Below, piece after piece: positions 9,717 through 18,154 of a stretch of 64,000 bases of DNA. The stretch's first letter is position 1, and the number at the start of each line of letters is the position of its first letter. Source of the DNA: Ramlibacter sp. (GTDB lineage Bacteria > Pseudomonadota > Gammaproteobacteria > Burkholderiales > Burkholderiaceae_C); NCBI GenBank assembly GCA_030695945.1, contig JAUYOG010000006.1:62001-126000 (forward strand). The letters are read 5' to 3'. The translations under genes were made by a program, and so were the position numbers. A model generated the notes under the pieces. It was not told where the DNA came from, ran no database searches, and saw only the letters and a list, made by a program, of their open reading frames with translations.

Positions 9717-9759
9717 GCCGGTCATCGGAGCGCGTGCCAGACCACCATCACCCGATACC

Positions 9760-10428
9760 ATGAAGACCATGAAACCCGTTCCACATGCCTTCCTTCTGTC
9801 CGCGCTGGCGGCCGCCCTCACCTGTGCCACGGCGGGCGCAGCCGCGGCGCAGCCCGGTTACTACATCGGCCTGCACGGTGGCACGAACAACCTCGATAGC
9901 TGGCCGGCCACGGTCACGCTGGGTCCTGGCGTCAGCCTGCCGGGCAGCCTGTCCCTGGACAGCGGAACGCACTTCGGTCTGATGGCGGGGCGCCAGACAG
10001 AGAACGCCCGCTTCGAAATCGAAGCGCAGTCCGGCAAGTTCGACATCACCGGCATCCAACTGGGCTTGCTCCAGCAGAACGTGTCGGCCGGCGGACGCTA
10101 CAAGGCATTCACCTTCAATGCCTATCGGACGCAGGCGCTGTCAGAGCGCCTCACCGGGTACGCGGGCCTGGGCATCGGCTGGGGGTCGGCGTCGCTGCCG
10201 CAACTGGGCTTCGCGTCGGGGTGCAACTGCTTTCCCGCCGCGTCCGAGACAGGCCTGGCCTACCTGGGAAGGGTCGGGCTCGAATACCGGTTCGGTGACC
10301 AACACCATGCGTTTGCGCAATACACCCAGCTGCGCCTGCCCCGGATGGACTCTGGCGGAACTCCCGCCGCGCAGTACGCGCGCAAAGGCGTTGGCATTGC
10401 CGGCGTAGGCTACCGCTTTACCTTCTGA
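9760..10428 (+). CDS. small outer-membrane beta-barrel protein
   Basis: 222 residues. The N-terminus is a clear signal peptide (MKTMKPVPHAFLL..., hydrophobic core, cleavage likely after AGAAAA before QPG). The mature part alternates hydrophobic and polar residues (YYIGLHGGTNN, GLMAGRQTE, YAGLGIGWG, GLEYRFGDQH) and ends in GVGYRFTF, with the terminal aromatic residue typical of Bam-inserted barrels. Its size fits an 8-stranded OmpA/OprF-like or PF13505-type barrel. The start is ATG 9760, or 9769 three codons later. It begins 43 bp after the adhesin stop and may be co-transcribed with it. A role as anchor or pore for the adhesin is speculation. Confidence 0.75.
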   Translation: MKTMKPVPHAFLLSALAAALTCATAGAAAAQPGYYIGLHGGTNNLDSWPATVTLGPGVSLPGSLSLDSGTHFGLMAGRQTENARFEIEAQSGKFDITGIQLGLLQQNVSAGGRYKAFTFNAYRTQALSERLTGYAGLGIGWGSASLPQLGFASGCNCFPAASETGLAYLGRVGLEYRFGDQHHAFAQYTQLRLPRMDSGGTPAAQYARKGVGIAGVGYRFTF

Positions 10429-10582
10429 AGCGTCGCCCAAAGAGACCAAGCAAAGAAATCCCTGCGCATCATGCAAACGCATGATGTAAGCGGTTCTGTT
10501 GATCTGGATACTGCCTGTAACCGAATGTTTTCGCGTCGGTGACCCAGTTTCATCAACACAGCAACCTGCAGGAGGCCCACCG

Positions 10583-11914
10583 ATGGCCGCAAGAACAACA
10601 GCAAAAGTCGCCACTCTCACGGGCGCGGCGAAGGACGATCTCCTGGGTGGGCTGACGGAAGACGGTCTCGTTTCCGACCTGGACGTATTGGCCAACGATC
10701 CCGGCGCGGCGCGCATGTGGTCGCTGGACCAGGGCGTGCCAGCGCTGCCCGGTGGCACCCAGGTGCCCAGCTTCTGGGGCCCTGTCGCCCTGGCCAGCGG
10801 CGCGAACATCAGCGTCAACCCGGACGGGACCATTCATTACGACGGCAGCGCGATGAATCTCCAGTCCCTGGCGCAGGGGGAGTCATTCACGGACACCTTC
10901 ATCTACACCGCGCGCATGGCCAACGGTGCGCTGAGCACGGCCACTGCGTCGGTGCAAGTGGCAGGCGCCAACGATGCGCCCACACTCATCGCGCCGGACG
11001 AGGCGACCATCGCCGACTCGCCGGATCAGGAAGCCCAGGCGACCATCGGCGATGGCCTTGCGGGTTCGGACGTCGACAACGGCGCCGTGCTGACGTACAG
11101 CCTCGCGGCGGGCAGCAGCGACTACGGCACGATCGTCGTCAACGCGGACGGCACGTGGTCCTTCACCGATGATCCGGCGAAACTCGATGCCCTGGGTGCG
11201 GGCGCGACAGCGACCGCTACCTTCCAGGCCGTGGTGACGGACGAACACGGCGCCAGTTCTGCGGCCGTCGACATCGTGGTGCACCTCATCGGCGCCAACG
11301 ACATCGCCGAAGCCACCGACGACGAGGCTTCGGTCACGGAAGACAGCGGCTCCTACACGGTGAGCGGCAGCATCGCGGTCGCCGATCGTGACGCCGGCGA
11401 ATCGGCCTTTGCGGCTGTGGGCGACCTGGATGGCAGCTACGGGGTATTTACATTCAGCGATGGCGCGTGGAGTTACACGTTGGATAACGACAACGCGGAC
11501 GTCAATGCCCTGGACGCCGGCGAGATGCTGACCGAAACGCTGGTCATCGATTCGTTCGACCACACGGCGCAGTCGACCATCACCGTCACGATCCATGGCG
11601 CGGACGATCCCACGCCTCCCGCGGACGACGGTAACGAGGGCGGCCCCGAGTTTCTCGTCAACTGGGGCAGGCAGGCCAGCAGCCACAATGTCTTCTTCGG
11701 TTTCGGCGGGGAAGACACTCTGTATTACGTGCCGGCGCTCACATGGGAGTCGGTGGCGCTGGAGGATCGCAACGCCGACGGATCGGCGGGAACGGGCGAC
11801 AGCGTGATGGACACGGTGGTGTACTTCGAGCAGGGCGGGCACGGTAACACCGTCGAGGTCGTACTCGTCGGGTATGCCGACTCCGCCCTGGTGCCAGTCC
11901 TGGTCAACGCCTGA
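10583..11914 (+). CDS. VCBS-domain surface protein
   Basis: 443 residues starting MAARTTAKVATLTG after a strong GGAGG ribosome binding site, which rules out the longer open frame upstream. Three VCBS units are visible, each ending in a V-x-I/V-x-G-A-N/D-D motif (QVAGANDAP, HLIGANDIAE, TIHGADDP) and including NADGTWSFTD and SDGAWSYTLDN. The C-terminal ~100 residues (from ~370) are unrecognised and acidic. There is no Sec signal peptide, as in the giant protein at 1647, so the two may share an export route. The first ~50 residues resemble the entry region of bacterial cadherin-like proteins. The gene is followed by a strong terminator. Confidence 0.75.
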   Translation: MAARTTAKVATLTGAAKDDLLGGLTEDGLVSDLDVLANDPGAARMWSLDQGVPALPGGTQVPSFWGPVALASGANISVNPDGTIHYDGSAMNLQSLAQGESFTDTFIYTARMANGALSTATASVQVAGANDAPTLIAPDEATIADSPDQEAQATIGDGLAGSDVDNGAVLTYSLAAGSSDYGTIVVNADGTWSFTDDPAKLDALGAGATATATFQAVVTDEHGASSAAVDIVVHLIGANDIAEATDDEASVTEDSGSYTVSGSIAVADRDAGESAFAAVGDLDGSYGVFTFSDGAWSYTLDNDNADVNALDAGEMLTETLVIDSFDHTAQSTITVTIHGADDPTPPADDGNEGGPEFLVNWGRQASSHNVFFGFGGEDTLYYVPALTWESVALEDRNADGSAGTGDSVMDTVVYFEQGGHGNTVEVVLVGYADSALVPVLVNA

Positions 11915-11932
11915 GTCGGCGGAAACCCAAAA

Positions 11933-11962
11933 CCCACGCAATACACTTGCGTGGGTTTTTTT
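11933..11962 (+). terminator. rho-independent terminator after the VCBS gene
   Basis: A perfect stem CCCACGCA / TGCGTGGG with a 7-nt loop (ATACACT) is followed by seven T. It closes the transcription unit of the adhesin, beta-barrel and VCBS genes. Confidence 0.9.
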
Positions 11963-12012
11963 GATAGCAGAAAAGAATTAATTATTGAAGAGTCCGGCGT
12001 TGGATCAAGAAA

Positions 12013-12038
12013 AGTATCAAAATGTGTCAAATGATACT
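12013..12038. promoter_or_regulatory. inverted repeat just upstream of the LuxR-type gene
   Basis: AGTATCA-N12-TGATACT, a perfect 7-bp dyad whose right arm ends 13 bp before the ATG at 12052. It could be an autoregulatory operator or an RNA hairpin that hides the translation start. The surrounding ~90 bp are AT-rich and probably hold the promoter. Confidence 0.35.
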
Positions 12039-12051
12039 GAATGTGGTTTAA

Positions 12052-13239
12052 ATGAAGAACCTCGCGCCCAACCCCGAAGGGCTCCTGCCCTTGGTCGGGC
12101 AGATCTACGATAGTGCAACCGACCCGGCACGCCTGCCCGGGGTGCTACGGCTTTTCAACGAATTTGTCCGCGGCACGACCACCCAGCTCTTCATCAGGGA
12201 CATCGGCACGGGGGCCATCCTCGCCTCGCAAGTTGGCGATGCCGCGCAGGAGGCGATGGGCCGGCACTACGTCAGCCACTGGGGTGCCTTCGATCCCCGC
12301 GTGAAGTGGCTGGCCTCGCGTCCGGCGAACAAGGTGCTGCGGTGCCATGAGCAGTTCGACGACGCGTTCGTCGCGGGCAGCAGCTTCTACCAGGATTTCA
12401 TGGTTCCCCACGGTTTGCGGTGGTCGCTCGCGGGCAGGTACCCGGGCGAGCCCGGCACGGAGACTGTGATCGTCAACATGCGGCCGGCGGGGGCGCGGCC
12501 GTATGAGCCATGGGCTGCGAATGCGTTGCTCGAGCTCTTGCCGCACTTCGAGCGGTCGGGCGCCATTGCCGCGAAGCTGGAGCGGCAAGCCGCCGCGGTC
12601 CAGTCCGCGATGGCCATGATGAAGTCGCTGCCGACACCCTGCCTTCTCACGGACCATGTCGGCCGTTGCCTCGAGGGCAATGAAGCCTTCAGCCTGGCGC
12701 TGGAACCGCTGGCGATGCGGCTCGCCACCGGGCGGGTGCGCTTCGTGCGGCCGGATGTGCAGGCCCGGTGGGAATCCGCGCTCTTCGAAGCGCACACGAC
12801 AGCGCTGCCCGCCACGATGGTGTTCACCGATGCCGGTGGCCGGCAATGGAAGGCGCGCCTGCTGCCATGGCAGCCTGCCGTAGAGGCGGGCGACAACGCC
12901 GACACGAAGATGATCGTGGCCCTCTTCAGCGAGGTGCCTGCGCAGGCGCACCCCATGCCCCAGCCGGGCTCGATGGCCGCCACGGCCCGCCTCACACGTG
13001 CAGAAGTCGAGGTGCTGGCCGGCCTGCTCAAGGGCTTGCCCGCCAAGGCGATTGCCGCCCGGCGCAGCGCGTCCGTCAACACTGTCCGCACCCAGATCGT
13101 GTCCATCCTGGAGAAGACAGGCTACAGCTCCCAAAAGGAGCTGATGGCCTCGTTCAGCGTCAGCATGCTTCCCGACTCCGCATTCGCCAGCTCGGCCTTC
13201 GACAGCCAGCCGCGCATCGGCGAAACGGTCAGCCGTTAG
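12052..13239 (+). CDS. LuxR-type transcriptional regulator
   Basis: 395 residues. Residues ~320-380 form a GerE/LuxR helix-turn-helix: RLTRAEVEVLAGLLKGLPAK, then SASVNTVRTQIVSILEKTG, with the conserved T-x-x-E, G and N-T-V-x-x-x residues. The N-terminal ~300 residues are not a response-regulator receiver or an autoinducer domain I can name. They contain a PAS-like middle part (TPCLLTDHVGRCLEGNEAF). This layout is common among Burkholderiales orphan LuxR regulators. It follows the adhesin locus and could control it. Its stop overlaps by 4 bp the stop of the convergent DegP-like gene. Confidence 0.85.
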   Translation: MKNLAPNPEGLLPLVGQIYDSATDPARLPGVLRLFNEFVRGTTTQLFIRDIGTGAILASQVGDAAQEAMGRHYVSHWGAFDPRVKWLASRPANKVLRCHEQFDDAFVAGSSFYQDFMVPHGLRWSLAGRYPGEPGTETVIVNMRPAGARPYEPWAANALLELLPHFERSGAIAAKLERQAAAVQSAMAMMKSLPTPCLLTDHVGRCLEGNEAFSLALEPLAMRLATGRVRFVRPDVQARWESALFEAHTTALPATMVFTDAGGRQWKARLLPWQPAVEAGDNADTKMIVALFSEVPAQAHPMPQPGSMAATARLTRAEVEVLAGLLKGLPAKAIAARRSASVNTVRTQIVSILEKTGYSSQKELMASFSVSMLPDSAFASSAFDSQPRIGETVSR

Positions 13240-14273
13240 ATCCCGGCTGGCTTCGTCATGGTCGACATGCGGTCGACGGCCCGCAGCGTCATCGTCTTCA
13301 CCTGCGCGCCCTGCAACACCGTGAGCCCGATCTCGTCGTCGGGATTCGCATGCAACCACAGGCGCTTGTAGAACTCCTCGAGCGTCGCGACGCCCACGCC
13401 ATCCACGGCGAGGATGACATCCCCCGCCTCGATGCCACCTGCCTGGGCGGGGCTGCCGGCGGTGACGCGCACCACCTGGACGCGGCCTGACTGTTCGGCG
13501 GAGGTCAGCCCCAGCCACGGGCGCCGGCTCAGGCGGCTGGTGCCGGTCTGCTGCATTTCCGCCAGGATCGGCTTGAGCAGGTCCACCGGCACGAACATGT
13601 TGCCCGGAATGCGTGGCGCCTCGCCGAGCGCGTCCGCGACGAACAGGCTGCCGATGCCGATGAGCTCGCCGCGCTGGTTGAACAGGGGGGCGCCGCTGTG
13701 GTTGGGAATGGGCGGACTGGTGAAGAGCGCCGCGTCGATGTGATACTCCCAATAGCCCGAGAAAGAGCGCTTGCTCACCAGCCGCGTCGTGCCAATGTCG
13801 CCTTGAGCACCGCCACTCGCCACGATCAGGGCCTGGCCCGGGCTCACGTCCTTGTGACTGCCGAGCGGCACCGGGTTGACGCCGCGCAGCGGCAGCAGGG
13901 GCTTGACCAGGCCGAAGCCGGTTGCAAGGTCATACGCCACGGCGCGGGCGGGCAGGCTGCGCTCGTCCTGGGTCACGATCTGGATCGAGTCTGCTTCCAG
14001 CATGAGGTAGCCGATCGTGAGGACCAGCCCGTCGGGCCCGATCACCACGCCAGAGCCTTCGCGCCTGCGCCCCAGTGTTTCGGCGGAGCGCGCACCTTCC
14101 GCAGCAGTCACTTGCACGCCGACCACGGCGTCGTTCGCTCGCGTCAGCGCCTCGATCATGGCCTGGGCGCTGGGTTGCGGTGGCGTGGCCGCCAGTGCGA
14201 TCCCGCACGCCCCCAGCACAAGAATGAGCGCTCGCCTCAGTGAGGCAGCGATGGACGAGGGACGGGCAACCAT
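13236..14273 (-). CDS. DegP/HtrA-like S1C protein with PDZ domain, catalytic residues lost
   Basis: 345 residues. ATG at 14271-14273 follows AAGGAG, so the longer frame upstream is rejected. A signal peptide is present (SLRRALILVLGACGIALAA). The trypsin-like domain keeps the frame of DegP (GSGVVIGPDGLVLT, SGAPLFNQRGELIGIGS), but the histidine position of T-N-x-H-V-V reads TIGYLM and the aspartate position of D-x-A-T-D-L-A reads DLATGFG. Only the serine (NHSGAP instead of GNSGG) remains. A PDZ domain follows (GSPAQAGGIEAGDVILAVDG). It is probably a periplasmic non-proteolytic chaperone or peptide-binding protein. The gene is monocistronic and convergent with the LuxR gene. Confidence 0.8.
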   Translation of the reverse strand: MVARPSSIAASLRRALILVLGACGIALAATPPQPSAQAMIEALTRANDAVVGVQVTAAEGARSAETLGRRREGSGVVIGPDGLVLTIGYLMLEADSIQIVTQDERSLPARAVAYDLATGFGLVKPLLPLRGVNPVPLGSHKDVSPGQALIVASGGAQGDIGTTRLVSKRSFSGYWEYHIDAALFTSPPIPNHSGAPLFNQRGELIGIGSLFVADALGEAPRIPGNMFVPVDLLKPILAEMQQTGTSRLSRRPWLGLTSAEQSGRVQVVRVTAGSPAQAGGIEAGDVILAVDGVGVATLEEFYKRLWLHANPDDEIGLTVLQGAQVKTMTLRAVDRMSTMTKPAGI

Positions 14274-14527
14274 ATCGGCTCCTTGCCGCGAGGCGGAGAT
14301 GCCAGACGACAAGAATGCATCCGAACCGGCCTTCTTACAAGGCAAGAAAGTGGCGCGCGTGCTGGCCCAACGGGCTGGTTGCCATCAACCATCCAGCTCG
14401 GCTGCGCTCGGCCGCCATCATCTCTGTGGGCTTTGGCTACGCGTTCTAAATCCGGCTGTTTAATCCAAGCTGTGCGGTTTGCTCTTATTGGGCCAGGCAA
14501 ATAAGTTAAATTAGCGCTTCCAATACT

Positions 14528-14854
14528 ATGAATTACCCCATGCCCACCTACATTGAATTGATGGAACAAGCTGAAAAGCTCTTGACGCAAGCTGAAGAAC
14601 TGCGCGTGAAGGAATTGGCCGAAGTCATTGCCGACATCAGGCAAAAGATGGAGCGGTACGGCCTGACTGTCCAAGACCTCGGGCTGGGGCCCAAAACGTC
14701 CAAAAAGAAAAAGGGGGTATCCAAATCGGGCGGCCGTGCCAAATACCGCGGCCCCAATGGGCAAACCTGGTCGGGTGGGCGTGGCCGGCGGCCTCAATGG
14801 GTGGTGGACGCTCTGGCCAAAGGCAAGAAGCTGGAGGATTTCGCCGTTAAATAA
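14528..14854 (+). CDS. H-NS family nucleoid-associated protein
   Basis: 108 residues. The N-terminal ~50 are a predicted coiled coil for oligomerisation (MEQAEKLLTQAEELRVKEL), followed by a lysine-rich linker (KTSKKKKG). The C-terminal DNA-binding motif YRGPNGQTWSGGRGRRP is the classic H-NS signature of Burkholderiales. It is expected to silence AT-rich DNA such as the polysaccharide island in this window. The start may be ATG 14528 or ATG 14540; neither has a good ribosome binding site. It overlaps the end of the convergent vanZ-like gene by 8 bp. Confidence 0.9.
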   Translation: MNYPMPTYIELMEQAEKLLTQAEELRVKELAEVIADIRQKMERYGLTVQDLGLGPKTSKKKKGVSKSGGRAKYRGPNGQTWSGGRGRRPQWVVDALAKGKKLEDFAVK

Positions 14855-15227
14855 TTCGCCGGGCGTACCTGCCGCGGCGCGAAAACATCACCGCCGCCGC
14901 TGTGCAACCGGCCAACGCGCCGGCCATGTCGATGCCGATGTCGATCAGCCGCGGGTGGCGGCCCGGCACCCACATCTGCAGCCATTCAGTGCCGCCGGCG
15001 AGCGCGGCCGCAAGCAGCAAGGCGGGAATGGCCATACGCGATGGCTCCTGCTGCGCGACGACCCAACCAAGGCACCCGAACAACACGAAGTGCCCCAGCG
15101 AAGCCCAGGGCACCACATGCCATAGCTGGCTTTCAATGGCAGCCTTCGCGCTGCCCGGCATCAGCGTGTCGCCCAGAATGGCGACCATCAGCGCGGTCGT
15201 TGTCATGAATGCATGGATCTTGCTCAT
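14847..15227 (-). CDS. VanZ-like membrane protein
   Basis: 126 residues from ATG 15225-15227 (MSKIHAFMTTTALMVAI). Four hydrophobic segments fit a small membrane protein. The segment LSGxTEWLQxxxPGRxPRxxDxxxDxxGAxxG, characteristic of VanZ, is seen as GGTEWLQMWVPGRHPRLID followed by IGIDMAGALAG. The function of these chromosomal VanZ-like proteins is unknown; they need not give glycopeptide resistance. The gene lies downstream of tRNA-Leu on the same strand, behind a terminator-like hairpin. Confidence 0.75.
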   Translation of the reverse strand: MSKIHAFMTTTALMVAILGDTLMPGSAKAAIESQLWHVVPWASLGHFVLFGCLGWVVAQQEPSRMAIPALLLAAALAGGTEWLQMWVPGRHPRLIDIGIDMAGALAGCTAAAVMFSRRGRYARRII

Positions 15228-15287
15228 CTTTGTCGACTGTACCGCCCTTGGGCGCCGGTTGCACATTCCGGGCGCGGCACCAATGCA

Positions 15288-15310
15288 AATGCCCACCTTC
15301 AGTGGGCATT
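15288..15310 (-). terminator. terminator of tRNA-Leu
   Basis: The 9-bp perfect stem AATGCCCAC / GTGGGCATT with a 5-nt loop lies 7 bp past the CCA end of the tRNA on the minus strand. It is followed by a short T-rich tail (ATTTGC). Confidence 0.7.
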
Positions 15311-15316
15311 CAACAT

Positions 15317-15403
15317 TGGTGCCGGAGGCCGGAATCGAACCGGCACGCCATTTCTGGCGGGGGATTTTGAGTCCCCTGCGTCTACCAATTTCACCACTCC
15401 GGC
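15317..15403 (-). tRNA. tRNA-Leu (anticodon CAA)
   Basis: 87 nt including an encoded CCA. The acceptor stem GCCGGAG / CTCCGGC, the anticodon stem GGGGA / TCCCC with loop CTCAAAA (anticodon CAA, reading UUG codons), the long variable arm typical of class II tRNAs and the T arm GGTTCGATTCC can all be read on the minus strand. It lies alone between cysM (divergent) and the vanZ-like gene. Confidence 0.95.
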
Positions 15404-15445
15404 GACAGGAAAGGGGAATTGGAAATTATGGCACAGTGACGAAAT

Positions 15446-16357
15446 ATGAAGCCTCACGACTACCCAACGATCGAAGACGCGATCGGCAAGACGCCGCTGG
15501 TGGCGCTGCAGCGCATCGGTGCGGCCGAGAACGACGAGCGTGGGAATGTCGTGCTCGCCAAGCTCGAGGGCAACAACCCGGCAGGCTCCGTGAAAGACCG
15601 GCCGGCGCTGTCGATGATCAAGCGCGCCGAGGAGCGCGGCGAGATCAAGCCCGGCGATACGCTGATCGAAGCGACGTCGGGCAATACCGGCATCGCGTTG
15701 GCGATGGCAGCCGCGATCCGCGGCTACCGAATGGTGCTGATCATGCCGGAGGACCTTTCGGTCGAGCGCGCGCAGACGATGAAGGCGTTCGGCGCCGAAC
15801 TCGTGCTCACGCCCAAGAGCGGCGGCATGGAATATGCGCGCGATTTGGCCGACAACATGCAAAAGGATGGCAAGGGCCGCGTGCTGGACCAATTCGCGAA
15901 TGCGGACAACCCCCGCATCCATTACGAGACGACGGGCCCGGAGCTGTGGGACGACACGCAGGGCCGCATCACCCACTTCGTGAGCGCCATGGGCACCACC
16001 GGGACGATCACCGGCGTGTCGCGCTTCCTCAGGGAAAAGAACCCGGCGGTGCGGATCATCGGCGCCCAGCCCAGCGAGGGCTCGCGCATTCCCGGCATCC
16101 GCAAGTGGCCGCAGGAATACCTGCCGAAGATCTACGAGCCCAGCGCAGTGGATGAACTCGTGTACGTGAGCCAGGACGATGCGGAGGACATGTGCCGCCG
16201 CCTGGCGCGAGAGGAGGGCATCTTTGGCGGCATTTCCGCCGCGGGCGCCTGCTGGGTGGCGCAGCAGGTTGCGCGCACGGTGGAGAACGCGACCATCGTC
16301 TTCGTCGTGTGCGACCGCGGTGACCGGTACCTCTCGACCGGCGTGTTCCCGGCATGA
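15446..16357 (+). CDS. cysM: cysteine synthase B (O-acetylserine sulfhydrylase)
   Basis: 303 residues. It makes cysteine from O-acetylserine and sulfide, or S-sulfocysteine from thiosulfate, using PLP. The PLP lysine lies in NNPAGSVKDRPA, the phosphate/substrate loop in EATSGNTGIALA, and the C-terminal CDRGDRYLSTG is typical of CysM rather than CysK. Residue Arg in the GSRIPGIRKWP segment also fits CysM. Its stop overlaps the ATG of the NUDIX gene by 4 bp (ATGA), and tusA follows, so this is a small sulfur-linked operon. Confidence 0.92.
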   Translation: MKPHDYPTIEDAIGKTPLVALQRIGAAENDERGNVVLAKLEGNNPAGSVKDRPALSMIKRAEERGEIKPGDTLIEATSGNTGIALAMAAAIRGYRMVLIMPEDLSVERAQTMKAFGAELVLTPKSGGMEYARDLADNMQKDGKGRVLDQFANADNPRIHYETTGPELWDDTQGRITHFVSAMGTTGTITGVSRFLREKNPAVRIIGAQPSEGSRIPGIRKWPQEYLPKIYEPSAVDELVYVSQDDAEDMCRRLAREEGIFGGISAAGACWVAQQVARTVENATIVFVVCDRGDRYLSTGVFPA

Positions 16358-16887
16358 CCACTCACGAATACCGGTTCTGCCCGAACTGCGCCACGCCTTT
16401 GCAGCTCATCGCCCAGATGGAAGACGGCGGCGAGAAGCGCCGCCTGCGTTGCGCTGCCTGCGGCTGGACGCACTGGAACAACCCGACGCCGGTGCTCGCG
16501 GCGGTGATCCAGTACCAGGACAAGGTGCTGCTTGCGCGCAATGCGGCGTGGACCCACAAGATGTACGCACTGATCACCGGCTTCATGGAAGCGGGCGAAA
16601 CGCCGCAGGAGGGGATCGCGCGGGAGATCAGGGAGGAAACCAACCTCGAGGCCACCGAACTCAACCTGATCGGGGTTTACGACTTCCAGCGCATGAACCA
16701 GGTGATCATCGCCTACCATGCGGTGGCGCACGGCGAGGTGAAGCTGTCACCCGAGCTGGTGGACTACAAGCTTTACCCGTACGAGGGCGTGAAATGCTGG
16801 CCCGCGGGCACGGGGTATGCGCTCGCCGACTGGCTGCGCAGCCGCGGCGTGGACCCGCAGTTCATCGACATGCCCCGGCGCGACTGA
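16354..16887 (+). CDS. NUDIX hydrolase with N-terminal zinc ribbon
   Basis: 177 residues. Four cysteines in two pairs (FCPNCATPL, RCAACGWTHW) form a zinc ribbon as in NudC. The Nudix box reads GFMEAGETPQEGIAREIREE followed by TNLE, with all the catalytic glutamates. The SQPWPFPxS motif that marks NADH pyrophosphatase is absent, so the nucleotide substrate is unknown. It overlaps cysM by 4 bp and is probably co-translated with it. Confidence 0.85.
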   Translation: MTTHEYRFCPNCATPLQLIAQMEDGGEKRRLRCAACGWTHWNNPTPVLAAVIQYQDKVLLARNAAWTHKMYALITGFMEAGETPQEGIAREIREETNLEATELNLIGVYDFQRMNQVIIAYHAVAHGEVKLSPELVDYKLYPYEGVKCWPAGTGYALADWLRSRGVDPQFIDMPRRD

Positions 16888-16927
16888 ACGCGCGCCCCCA
16901 ACTCAACCGAGGCCCAGGACCATCGCC

Positions 16928-17155
16928 ATGCACATCGACAGGGAAATCGACACCCGTGGGCTCAACTGCCCGCTGCCCATCCTCAAGGCCAAGAAAGCGC
17001 TGACGGACATGCAGACCGGCCAGTTGCTGAAGGTCGTGGCCACCGACGCGGGTTCGGTGCGGGATTTCCAGGCCTTCGCCAAGCAAACCGGCAACGAGCT
17101 GGTGGAGCAGCAGACCGCCGGGCAGGAATACATCCATATCCTGCGGCGACGCTAG
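16928..17155 (+). CDS. TusA-family sulfurtransferase
   Basis: 75 residues. The motif DTRGLNCPLPILKAKKAL holds the C-P-x-P active site: the cysteine carries a persulfide and passes sulfur on for tRNA thiolation, molybdopterin or sulfur oxidation. The fold is a small two-layer alpha/beta sandwich. ATG 16928, 40 bp after the NUDIX stop. Co-occurrence with cysM supports a sulfur-metabolism role; the specific partner is not shown. Confidence 0.85.
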   Translation: MHIDREIDTRGLNCPLPILKAKKALTDMQTGQLLKVVATDAGSVRDFQAFAKQTGNELVEQQTAGQEYIHILRRR

Positions 17156-17158
17156 GGC

Positions 17159-18046
17159 TTAGAAGCGCAGGCCTTTCAGGTATTCCTGGAAGGCCGGGCC
17201 CACTTCGGGGTGCCTGAGCGCAAGTTCCACCGTCGCCTCCAGGAAGCCCTGCTTGCTGCCGCAATCGTAGCGCTTGCCCCGGTACTGGAAGGCATGCACG
17301 CCTTCGGTGTCCATCAGCCGGGCGATGCCATCGGTGAGCTGGATCTCGCCGCCGGCGCCGCGGGGGTTGTTGCGGATGTGGTCGAAAACCGCGGGCGTGA
17401 GGATGTAGCGGCCCGCCACCCCCATACGCGAAGGCGCGTCCTGCGGCTTGGGTTTTTCGACCATGCGGTCGACCTTGATGATGCGGTCACCCGCGGGCTG
17501 CCCCGACACGATGCCGTATCGCTGCACGTGGTCCGCCGGAACTTCCTGCACCGCTAACAAAGATGTCCGCAGTTCCTGGAAAACGTCGACCATTTGCGTC
17601 AACACCGCGGGGCCACCGTCCTCGCCGCACATCAGGTCGTCGGCCAGCAGTACCGCAAAAGGCTCATCACCCACCAGCGCCTGCGCGCACAGGACGGCGT
17701 GGCCCAGGCCGAGCGATCGGGGCTGGCGCACATAGGAGCAATCCATGTCGTCGGGGTGCATCCCGCGCACCAGGGCCAGCAGCTCATCCTTGTGATTGGC
17801 CTCGAGTTCGCTCTCCAGTTCGTAGGCCGTGTCGAAGTGGTCTTCGATGGCACGTTTGTTGCGACCGGTCACAAATATCATGTGGCGGATGCCCGCCGCA
17901 TATGCTTCCTCAACCGCGTACTGGATGAGCGGTTTGTCGACTATGGGCAGCATTTCCTTCGGTTGGGCCTTGGTCGCAGGCAGAAAACGCGTCCCCAGTC
18001 CGGCCACCGGGAAGACAGCTTTGTTAATTTTTGTGACTTTTTTCAT
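17159..18046 (-). CDS. galU: UTP-glucose-1-phosphate uridylyltransferase
   Basis: 295 residues, the normal family length. It makes UDP-glucose, a precursor of exopolysaccharide, LPS and trehalose. The nucleotidyltransferase signature [20 protein letters not shown] is complete, with the catalytic lysine in KEMLPI. Further conserved parts are [25 protein letters not shown] and KVDRMVEKP. It is convergent with tusA (3 bp apart) and marks the left border of the polysaccharide locus. Confidence 0.93.
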   Translation of the reverse strand: MKKVTKINKAVFPVAGLGTRFLPATKAQPKEMLPIVDKPLIQYAVEEAYAAGIRHMIFVTGRNKRAIEDHFDTAYELESELEANHKDELLALVRGMHPDDMDCSYVRQPRSLGLGHAVLCAQALVGDEPFAVLLADDLMCGEDGGPAVLTQMVDVFQELRTSLLAVQEVPADHVQRYGIVSGQPAGDRIIKVDRMVEKPKPQDAPSRMGVAGRYILTPAVFDHIRNNPRGAGGEIQLTDGIARLMDTEGVHAFQYRGKRYDCGSKQGFLEATVELALRHPEVGPAFQEYLKGLRF

Positions 18047-18154
18047 CGACGTGTGTAAGGTTTACCGCTAGAGTTCGCCCACTCTCGCCGGGGCGCCAGC
18101 CCCTACTATCTGGTCAAAAGCCGGAGTCTTCTGTAAGACAAGGACGCATCCCGG

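Noticed and set aside
14847..15227. Glycopeptide-resistance determinant (vanZ)
   Set aside because: Chromosomal VanZ-like proteins are common in Gram-negative bacteria; there are no van operon genes.
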